From DASRDU01 sp035560235 (GTDB lineage: Bacteria; Acidobacteriota; Blastocatellia; RBC074): a stretch of DNA of 64,000 nt. The DNA is taken from positions 1 through 64,000 of the forward strand of contig DATMAG010000100.1 in NCBI GenBank assembly GCA_035560235.1, given 5' to 3'. Positions within the stretch are counted from its first letter, which is position 1, and each line of letters starts with the position of its first letter. Of the stretch, positions 36,012 to 42,981 are shown one piece after another. Under the pieces are notes generated by a model. It saw only the letters and a list, made by a program, of their open reading frames with translations, searched no databases and was not told the DNA's origin. The position numbers and the translations under genes were made by a program.

Positions 36012-37190
36012 TCACACCTGATGCTCAAGCAGCACTTCGTAGCCTTCACGCCTGCGAATCAGTCTGTGCCGATCCTGTTCAATCAGCACTTCAGCCGGGC
36101 GTGGCCGGTGCAGGAAGTGCGATGACATCGCGTAGCCATAAGCTCCCACGTCAAAAATCGCAATCAGATCGCCCGGCTGCATCACAGGCAAACGGCAGCC
36201 GCGCCCCAGGTAATCACGCGAATAGGTCGTATTGCCGCACACATCGGTCGGGTGCAAATGCGCGTCGTGATTTTTCACTGCCCTGATTTCACGATAGCCG
36301 CCGTGGACGCTGATGACGGCGATGTTGGCGATTGAAGAATCAACGCCGATGATCTGTTTTTCGCCCTGCCATTTGACCGCAACAACCGTCGCCAGCAGCG
36401 TACCGCACCCGGCAATGGCAGCGCGTCCGGGTTCAATGAAAAGTTCGATTGGGCGTGCGAGTTCACTGAGCTGTTGCGAAAGTTCAGCGCCGAACTGCGG
36501 CCAGTCAAAGCCCTTTTCACCGGCGCGGTATGGATAGCCGAAGCCGCCGCCAAAGTCGAGATACTGCCAGTCCGGCAGATTGCTGCCGACCGCAAGCACA
36601 GCGGCGATTGAGGCAGTGAAAGCCTCGGTCGCGTTCGTGCCCGTGCCGCGATAGAAGTGAATGCCGCTTACCTTCAGTCCGGCGCGGGCGGCAATTTTCA
36701 CGGCCTCGCGCAATTCAGCGACGCTCACACCGATGCGGCTTTCGCCCGTGATTTCAGGCAGGTTGAGCCGGAAGCCCAGGCGCGGTGAAAAATCTGAAAG
36801 CCGATGCTCAGACCTGACCGCGCACAGCAGTTCAAGCTGCGACAGGCTGTCGAGATTGAGCGTGCCAATGCGACGCCCAGGCATTTCAGCCATCTCAGCG
36901 CGATTCAGATTGCTGCCGCTGTAAACAATCTGCTCCGGCGCAAAGCCCGCGTGCAGGCCCAGAAAAACATCGCCCGGCGTGTTGGCGTGCAGCCCCCAGC
37001 CGCATTCACGAAAGATGCGCAGCAGCGCCACGTTTCCATTCACCACGCTCGCAAAGAAAAATCGCGTGCGCGGATAAGGCACGGCGCGGGTGATTTGCGC
37101 AATCGTTCGGCGCAAGCGGTCAGCTTCGTAAACATAGAGCGGCGAGCCGTACTCTGCGATCAGTTGCGCTGCAAGCTCAGTTGAAATCAT
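36012..37190 (-). CDS. Fold-type III decarboxylase homologue (LysA/ornithine type) without the PLP lysine
   Basis: The 392-residue protein follows the diaminopimelate/ornithine decarboxylase plan: YGSPLYVYEADRLRRTI at the start, the phosphate-binding GGGFGYP at 214-220, FIEPGRAAIAGCGTLLATVV near 251-270, and the closing FDVGAYGYAMSSHFLHRPRP. But the strand that carries the Schiff-base Lys (YAVKAN) reads FASVVN, with Val49 in its place, and the DNA there is unambiguous. The late GPxCES motif is also changed (VCGNTTYSRD). So it should not form the usual PLP aldimine. It may be a binding or regulatory protein. It lies 139 nt after the second asparagine-synthetase-like gene on the same strand. 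Confidence 0.83.
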   Translation of the reverse strand: MISTELAAQLIAEYGSPLYVYEADRLRRTIAQITRAVPYPRTRFFFASVVNGNVALLRIFRECGWGLHANTPGDVFLGLHAGFAPEQIVYSGSNLNRAEMAEMPGRRIGTLNLDSLSQLELLCAVRSEHRLSDFSPRLGFRLNLPEITGESRIGVSVAELREAVKIAARAGLKVSGIHFYRGTGTNATEAFTASIAAVLAVGSNLPDWQYLDFGGGFGYPYRAGEKGFDWPQFGAELSQQLSELARPIELFIEPGRAAIAGCGTLLATVVAVKWQGEKQIIGVDSSIANIAVISVHGGYREIRAVKNHDAHLHPTDVCGNTTYSRDYLGRGCRLPVMQPGDLIAIFDVGAYGYAMSSHFLHRPRPAEVLIEQDRHRLIRRREGYEVLLEHQV

Positions 37191-37221
37191 CGTGAATTGC
37201 AGGTTGGTAAAAAGACGGCTT

Positions 37222-37299
37222 CAACGCAAAGAGATAAAAAGCGCCAGGCTGAACGAACAATCAGAATCGCTTCTTTGTGTTTCTTGCTTCTTTGCGTTG
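37222..37299. repeat. Short inverted repeat, CAACGCAAAGA type
   Basis: Arms 37222-37232 and 37289-37299 are 11-bp perfect reverse complements, extended outward into related AAAG/CTTT words. It fills the space between the second asparagine-synthetase-like gene and the decarboxylase-like gene, in the style of the other word-repeats but weaker. Confidence 0.6.
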
Positions 37300-37329
37300 C
37301 AAAACATTCTGACTGGCTGCTGAATCAGT

Positions 37330-39075
37330 TCAGACCGGGTTGTATCGCCACTGCCACCAGCGCGGCGGCAGCCAGAACGGATTATAAATTGTCGGTCTGA
37401 TTTCTGCCGTTTCGGCGCGCAGCACTGTGCGCCGCCAGACCTGCCACGCGAGCAGCAGCCACAAAATTTCACCGATGCGGCGCCCCTGAAACTGCGCGCC
37501 GAGCCGGCCTGAAGCAACGCGCAATGCCAGATCGGTCTGCCAGACATCTTCAGCGCGCAGCGCCGCAGGGCTGAGCCAGCGGCCCAGTTCGCGCCACAGC
37601 GGGCCGCTGCACCATTGCGTGAGCGGCGCGCCCATGCCGCGCTTTTCGCGCCATACAATTTCAGGCGGCAGCCATTCCTCAACGGCGCGTTTGAGCAGAT
37701 ATTTTTCGCACGGCCCGCGCAAGCACAGTTCACCGTCCAGGCTGAATGTCCACTCGGCAAGCGGCAGCCAGCAGAACGGCGTGCGTACTTTCAGGCCGTG
37801 CGCAAAGGCCAGATTCGTCGCACGCGGTTCGATGTTCTGCGCTCCCTTGAGCATCAGATTTGCCCGGCGCAGGCGATGCAGCAGCGGCATTGACGTTGAA
37901 TCATCGAGCGCATCAGCGAGCCATTTCGTCACGTCGTGCTGTGCTGCTGCGGCCTGAAACTGCGCGGTGAAAACCGACGCTTCAAATCCGTGCAGGCGAT
38001 GAAAGGTTCTCAGGTACGCCTGCCTGAAATCATCTCCGGCAGGATGCGACTGTTCGTAAACGCCCGCTGCGATGATCGGCTTGTTCGTCCATCCGGCAAA
38101 CAACTGATCGCCGCCTTCGCCATTGAAAACAACTCTGACCTCGCGGCTCGCGGCTTCACCGAGCAGGCAGAGCGGCACGGTCACGCCGTCACCGAAAGGC
38201 TGGTCAAGCGCCTGAGCCGTTGCCGTCAGGGCGCGACGAATGCGGCGCGGTGCGGCGTCAACTTTGACGAGCGGAATTTGCAGATGCTGCGCGACGCTTT
38301 GAGCAAAGGGCAGTTCGCTCAGACCATAATCGCCAAAGTCGAGCGCAAAGGCGCGCACCTTCACGCCTGCGCGCACGAGCAGCGCCGCCACAACCGATGA
38401 ATCAAGCCCGCCCGACAGAAACACTCCGACCGGCTCTGATGAAAGATCAGCCGTCTGTGCCTCAATCGCCTGTTGCAGCAAACGGCGCAACTGCGCGACG
38501 GCTGCTGCTTCATCGCTGATTTGATTGTCTGTCAGTTGCCATTCGTGCCATCGGCGCGCGGCGACGAACGATTGTGAACTGGTCAGTCTGATTTCGCTTC
38601 CGGCAGGCACAGTAAAAATGCCCTCGACTGCCGCGAGCGGCGACGGAATCCACGAAAGGCAGGCGTATGCATACAGCGCTTCGGATGAAACCCTCGCAGC
38701 TTCAAACAGCGGCAGCAGCAGTTGCAATCGCGTGGCAAACCAGACGACGCCATCGCACTGCGTCACAAACAGCGGCACGCACCCGAACGGATCGCGCCGC
38801 AAATGCAGGCCCGCCGCTCCAGCTTCAATCAGCACTCCGTCAGCGTCCGGCAAACCCGCCGCCGAAAGCGCAGCCGTCAGCGTCTGATCGGTCTGACTGA
38901 TGCAGACGCCATCGCCCGCACACGCCAGCGATGCAGCGAAGCGCCGATTTTGCGAATCGCCGGCTGAAAGATTGAATTGATGAAAGGTCTGGCCTGAGGC
39001 GGCGAGGCATTTGAGCAGCAGTGCCTGCGCGTCGGCGGGCGGGCCGTTGTGCCAGTAACCGATAATTGCGCTCAT
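37330..39075 (-). CDS. Asparagine-synthetase-like ATP-dependent ligase lacking the glutaminase Cys (copy B)
   Basis: The 581-residue protein begins MSAIIGYW where AsnB has MCGI, so the N-terminal nucleophile Cys is absent. The glutaminase-like domain is shrunken and divergent, keeping DPFGCVPLFV. The synthetase domain is intact: SGGLDSS at 221-227, FNGEGGDQLFAGW, LDQPFGDGVTVPLC, and KYLLKRAVEEWLP with REKRGMGAPL. It probably adenylates a carboxylate and ligates it to an amine. It is unlike copy A beyond the motifs, so the two are not a recent duplication. It starts 1 nt after the membrane-protein gene at 39077, and precedes the decarboxylase-like gene. Confidence 0.83.
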   Translation of the reverse strand: MSAIIGYWHNGPPADAQALLLKCLAASGQTFHQFNLSAGDSQNRRFAASLACAGDGVCISQTDQTLTAALSAAGLPDADGVLIEAGAAGLHLRRDPFGCVPLFVTQCDGVVWFATRLQLLLPLFEAARVSSEALYAYACLSWIPSPLAAVEGIFTVPAGSEIRLTSSQSFVAARRWHEWQLTDNQISDEAAAVAQLRRLLQQAIEAQTADLSSEPVGVFLSGGLDSSVVAALLVRAGVKVRAFALDFGDYGLSELPFAQSVAQHLQIPLVKVDAAPRRIRRALTATAQALDQPFGDGVTVPLCLLGEAASREVRVVFNGEGGDQLFAGWTNKPIIAAGVYEQSHPAGDDFRQAYLRTFHRLHGFEASVFTAQFQAAAAQHDVTKWLADALDDSTSMPLLHRLRRANLMLKGAQNIEPRATNLAFAHGLKVRTPFCWLPLAEWTFSLDGELCLRGPCEKYLLKRAVEEWLPPEIVWREKRGMGAPLTQWCSGPLWRELGRWLSPAALRAEDVWQTDLALRVASGRLGAQFQGRRIGEILWLLLAWQVWRRTVLRAETAEIRPTIYNPFWLPPRWWQWRYNPV

Positions 39076-39076
39076 T

Positions 39077-39715
39077 TCATTCGACCTGAAAGGCAGTTGA
39101 ACTCAGCACGCGATCACCGAGTTTCATTTCAACCTTCCACGTTCCTTTTTCCGCTGCCGCGCCGAGCTGGCATTTGCACGAAGTCGGCCAGATTGCTTTA
39201 TCAATTTCGCGGGTCTGCCACTGATTCTGTTTGAAGACCTGCCCGCTCGGCGCAATCCAGTTGCAGCTCAGCGAAAGTCTTTCGCCCGCTGGCGCATCGC
39301 GCAGCGTGACGTGATAAATCACATCCTCGCCGTTGCGCGTGATGGTTGACAGGCTGCCGCCATTATCCGCTGCGCGCGTGATGCGCCCGTTTTCGGCACT
39401 GATGCGGGCAAAGGTGGCATTGCGCTGTGCGCCCCACCAGAAGATGGCGGCAATCAGCAGCAGCACAGCGAGCGCGCCACCAGCGATCATCAGCTTTTTG
39501 CGGCGCTGCTCTCTGGCGAGCGATTCCCTGCGCTGCAACTGCGAGAGCGCATCGTCAATCAGGTCGGTCGGCAGATTGAGATCCCGCAGAATCTCTTCGA
39601 CCTGAGCGCGGCTGAGCGAGTCGGCCTCGAAATCAGCGCGCTGCTGCTGCAACCGCGTGACTTCGGCCACGACCTGCGCGACCTGTTCGTTTCTGAGTCG
39701 TTCGCGTGTTTCCAT
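39077..39715 (-). CDS. Single-pass membrane protein of unknown function
   Basis: A 212-residue protein. Residues 1-72 are charged and helical, with a small domain SLSRAQVEEILRDLNLPTDL; a membrane helix follows (75-95, LMIAGGALAVLLLIAAIFWW), then a periplasmic beta-rich domain with two Cys (LSCNWIAPSG, TSCKCQLG) and KGTWKVEMKLGDRVLSS, resembling domains that bind extracellular polymers. It is the first gene of the operon with the asparagine-synthetase-like copy B (1 nt apart), so co-translation is likely. I recognise no family. Confidence 0.75.
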   Translation of the reverse strand: METRERLRNEQVAQVVAEVTRLQQQRADFEADSLSRAQVEEILRDLNLPTDLIDDALSQLQRRESLAREQRRKKLMIAGGALAVLLLIAAIFWWGAQRNATFARISAENGRITRAADNGGSLSTITRNGEDVIYHVTLRDAPAGERLSLSCNWIAPSGQVFKQNQWQTREIDKAIWPTSCKCQLGAAAEKGTWKVEMKLGDRVLSSTAFQVE

Positions 39716-39787
39716 TTGCGGCCTCTCAAATATGTTGATTACAAGCCTGAGCGGAAACGATTATAGTTACGCGCTGCCCCACAGGCT

Positions 39788-41005
39788 ATGAAACCTGCAC
39801 CTGAAATCATAATCTTCGGCGCTTCGCACACCGGCATCCGGCTGGCCGAACGGCTGGCCGCGCAGTCGCGCCGCGTGCTGGTGATTGATCGCGCCGACAA
39901 AGCGCCTGAAGCCATTCGCGGCTGTGATTACGCGAGCAGCGATTTCGCCGTGCCTGCTGACATCGGACAGGCGCGGCTGGTTTATGTGGTCACTGATGAA
40001 GACAAGCTCAACATCAGAATCGCGCTGGCCGTGCGCAGCGTCAGCGACACCGTGCCGATTGTCAGCACTCTGACGCAAAGCCGCCTGGGCAAAAAGCTGG
40101 CGCGGCATCTCGACAACTTTTCATTCATCAATCCGCCGGAACTGGCGGCTGAAAAATTTGTCGAAGCCGTTTACGCTCCGGCTCCGCACTCAGCCGTTCA
40201 GGCCAGGGTTGTGACTCCTGAACCTGAAGCTGAAGCCGTCGCGCGCTGGCAGCCCGATCCGCTGATTGTGCGCGCCGTGTGTCTGATTGGCGCGCTGGCC
40301 CTGCTGGCGACCTGTTACTTTCATTTCGCTGAGCATCTGAAGTGGATTGATGCGGCCTATTTTGTCGTGACGATGATGGCGACGGTCGGCTTCGGCGACA
40401 TCAGCCTGCGCGAATCAGCGACGCTCTCGAAACTCGTCGGCATTCTGGTGATGATTGCCAGCGTGACCAACACTGCGGTCATCTTTGCGCTGATTACTGA
40501 TTCGCTGCTCAGAAAGCGGCTGGTGCTGTCATTTGGTCGCCGCCGCGTCCGGCAGTCAGGTCACATCATTGTCGCAGGCATCGGTTCGGTCGGCCTGCGC
40601 GTCGTTGAAGAACTGATTAAGCGCGGCGAATCGGTGGTTGTGATTGACAGCCAGGAAGGAGGCCGTTACCTGCCCGCGATCTATGCAAAACGAATTCCGA
40701 CAATCATCGGTGACGCCCGCATTGAACGTACGCTGCGCGATGCCGGACTCGCTTCAGCCAGGGCGCTGCTCAGCGTGACGAACGATGATCTGACCAATCT
40801 TGAAGCGGGCCTGAATGCGCGGCTCGTCAATCCGCAGCTCAGGGTCGTGCTGCGGATTTACGATCAGTTGCTGGCGCAGTCATTGCGCGAACGGCTCGAC
40901 ATTCATTTTGCCTTCAGCATGTCTTACACCGCCGCCGAAGTGCTGGCGCGCTTTGCCGACGACACGTTCGATACAGAATCACAGGCCGCAGCACAGAAGT
41001 TGTAA
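39788..41005 (+). CDS. Potassium channel with RCK-pore-RCK layout
   Basis: The 405-residue protein has an N-terminal Rossmann/TrkA-N domain (EIIIFGASHTGIRLAERLAA, residues 5-120), a two-helix pore module (TM about 162-180, selectivity filter TVGFGD at 199-204, TM about 213-232), and a second TrkA-N domain (HIIVAGIGSVGLRVVEELIK). Most bacterial two-helix K+ channels carry only C-terminal RCK domains, so the N-terminal one is notable, though the first GxGxxG is altered (GASHTG). It would gate K+ flow by nucleotide or ion binding. Start ATG 39788. It is divergent from the unknown membrane gene. Confidence 0.88.
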   Translation: MKPAPEIIIFGASHTGIRLAERLAAQSRRVLVIDRADKAPEAIRGCDYASSDFAVPADIGQARLVYVVTDEDKLNIRIALAVRSVSDTVPIVSTLTQSRLGKKLARHLDNFSFINPPELAAEKFVEAVYAPAPHSAVQARVVTPEPEAEAVARWQPDPLIVRAVCLIGALALLATCYFHFAEHLKWIDAAYFVVTMMATVGFGDISLRESATLSKLVGILVMIASVTNTAVIFALITDSLLRKRLVLSFGRRRVRQSGHIIVAGIGSVGLRVVEELIKRGESVVVIDSQEGGRYLPAIYAKRIPTIIGDARIERTLRDAGLASARALLSVTNDDLTNLEAGLNARLVNPQLRVVLRIYDQLLAQSLRERLDIHFAFSMSYTAAEVLARFADDTFDTESQAAAQKL

Positions 41006-41249
41006 GGTTCAGGAGGAATCAGACAGGTCAGTTCGCTGCCACCTTCAATTATTCTGCGCCTGAACTCAGCGGGTTTCCCGTCTGGCCATACCATCCGCTC
41101 TTGCCCTCTGCGCCGCCAGGCATTAGCCTGACGGCGGTTCCTTCCAGAGCGTTTCCGTTTGAGGTTTTACCAGAACACAGAAACTGAAATCCGGCTCAGT
41201 CTCCGGCCATGGATGATGAGGCTGCCGACTATTTTCAGGGGGATGAAAA

Positions 41250-41519
41250 ATGAAAGCAGCGGGCGTTCCAGTGGCTGTGATTCTGCTCTCGGGACGCCCG
41301 ATGATTATTGACCAGGCGCTCAGCCGGTGTGATGCGCTCAGCGCCGCGCAGCTGCCCGGCACTGAAGGCCAGAGTGTTGCTGACGTGCTGTTTGGCGATT
41401 ACAAACCGACCAGCAAACTGCCGATGTCGTGGCCACGCTCGATGGCGCAACTGCCCATCAACACTGGCGACGCTGCTTACAACCTGCTTTTCAGATACGG
41501 ATCCGGACTGACCTGCTGA
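41250..41519 (+). pseudogene. C-terminal remnant of a GH3 beta-glucosidase
   Basis: The 89-codon frame encodes VAVILLSGRPMIIDQALSRC, then LPGTEGQSVADVLFGDYKPT, SKLPMSWPRSMAQLPINTGD and LLFRYGSGLTC. These are the hallmark lines of the C-terminal domain of GH3 enzymes. The catalytic N-terminal barrel is absent, and an in-frame stop precedes the ATG by one codon, so this is a fragment. The 244 bp upstream hold no GH3 sequence that I can see. Confidence 0.78.
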
Positions 41520-41523
41520 ACCG

Positions 41524-42747
41524 ATGCGCTTGAACAGGCAATTGAAAAACAGACAGACACAGGCGGCAGCGACGGCGTTTCTCAACCTCTTTTCGCTGGT
41601 CGGACTGTCGTTTTACGGCCTGCCGTTCTTTTACGATTTTATGGTGAAGGAATTCGGCTGGTCGCGCGACACAGTGACTTCGGGCAATGCCTTCGGCAGG
41701 ATCATCGTCGGGCCGCTGTTCGGGTTCATTGCCGGATGGATCATTGACCGCTTCGGATTGCGGCGCATGATGCTGGCCGGAATCGTGATGGGCGGCGTCG
41801 CGCTCATCGGGCTGGGGCAGATGACGGCGCTGTGGATGTTTTATCTCTTCTATCTTTTCAACGCGCTCGGTTATGTCTGCGGCGGGCCGCTGCCGAATCA
41901 GGTGCTGCTGTCGCGCTGGTTCGACCAGGCGCGTGGCCGGGCGATGGGCATCGCCTACATCGGCATTGGCCTGGGCGGCATGCTGGTGCCGCAACTGGCG
42001 CGGTTGCTGGCTGAAAGGTTCGGCTGGCATCAGGCGCTCGTGCTGCTCGGCGCGCTGATGATTGCCATTGCCTTTCCGGTCACATGGTTCATCAGGGAAG
42101 CGCCCGAAAATTATCAGGAACAGAAAGCCGCGCCGGTGCCGATTGGCGAGGTGCTTAAGACTCCGGCCTTTTATCTGCTGGCGATTGGCAGCATGTGTTC
42201 CATTGGCGCGGTCGGCGGCACCAATCAGCACCTCAAGCTTTTTATGGGCCTCGACCTGAAGTATTCGCAGGCGATGGCGGCCAACGTGATTACGCTGGTG
42301 CTGGCTTCGAGCATCGCGGGACGGCTGCTGATGGGCTGGCTGGCTGATCGCTTTCCGCGAAAGTATGTGATGCTGCTGATCTACGTGCTGGTGTCGGCGG
42401 CGATTCCGCTGCTCTATTTCGTTTCGACGCCGGGCGTGATTTATGTTTTTGCAGTCGTGTTCGGCATCGCTTTCGGCGGCGATTACATGATCATCCCGCT
42501 GATGGCGGCAGACCTGTTCGGCCTGAAAGTGATGGGTCGCGTGATGGGCATTATCCTGACTGCCGACGGGCTGGCCGAAGCGCTTGCGCCAATGCTGGTC
42601 GGATACCTGCACCGAATCAACGGCAATTACGTCAACGGATTTGCCGCGCTGATTGCGCTGGCAGTAATTGGCGCGGTGGCAGTGGCGATGCTGCCGCAAA
42701 GATCACCGGAAGGCGAGATACTGACCAAAGCTCAGACCGCTGATTGA
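41524..42747 (+). CDS. MFS transporter, monocarboxylate/oxalate-formate-type
   Basis: A 407-residue transporter with about twelve membrane helices. The start MRLNRQLKNRQTQAAATAFL leads into helix 1; FGWSRDTVTSGNAFGRIIVG and GWIIDRFGLRRMMLAG (motif A) follow, then SRWFDQARGRAMGIAYIGIG, GRLLMGWLADRFPRKYVMLL in the second half and FGLKVMGRVMGIILTADGLA. The pattern is that of OFA/monocarboxylate antiporters. It starts 4 nt after the GH3 remnant's stop. Substrate is not determined. Confidence 0.86.
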   Translation: MRLNRQLKNRQTQAAATAFLNLFSLVGLSFYGLPFFYDFMVKEFGWSRDTVTSGNAFGRIIVGPLFGFIAGWIIDRFGLRRMMLAGIVMGGVALIGLGQMTALWMFYLFYLFNALGYVCGGPLPNQVLLSRWFDQARGRAMGIAYIGIGLGGMLVPQLARLLAERFGWHQALVLLGALMIAIAFPVTWFIREAPENYQEQKAAPVPIGEVLKTPAFYLLAIGSMCSIGAVGGTNQHLKLFMGLDLKYSQAMAANVITLVLASSIAGRLLMGWLADRFPRKYVMLLIYVLVSAAIPLLYFVSTPGVIYVFAVVFGIAFGGDYMIIPLMAADLFGLKVMGRVMGIILTADGLAEALAPMLVGYLHRINGNYVNGFAALIALAVIGAVAVAMLPQRSPEGEILTKAQTAD

Positions 42748-42800
42748 AAGCGCACTGCGACTGATTCACTAAATCAGGCCGTGAAAGCCTGGGACATGGA

Positions 42801-42886
42801 AATTCACCACAGAGGCCGCAGAGGTTCACAGAGGAAGGATAAATTCTGGTCGCCTCTGTGAACCTCTGTGGCATCTGTGGTGAATT
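42801..42886. repeat. 34-bp inverted word-repeat, CACAGAGG type
   Basis: Arms 42801-42834 and 42853-42886 are reverse complements with two mismatches (one G-A). Each arm has three turns of a 9-10-nt word (CACAGAGGC, CGCAGAGGTT, CACAGAGG). It lies between the MFS gene and the phosphoesterase gene. Confidence 0.88.
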
Positions 42887-42922
42887 CGTGTTCCATTGTG
42901 GCGTGTCCTGATTCAGGCAACA

Positions 42923-42956
42923 AATGTTCGACAAGCTGGTGAGCTTGTCGAACATT
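42923..42956. repeat. 15-bp perfect hairpin, AATGTTCGACAAGCT
   Basis: Arms 42923-42937 and 42942-42956 are exact reverse complements around a GGTG loop. It lies 26 nt before the start of the phosphoesterase gene, in its leader. There is no T-run. It may be an operator, an RNA hairpin or another small repeat family. Confidence 0.8.
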
Positions 42957-42981
42957 CACCAGAGCCGAAGCTGACTCCCTC

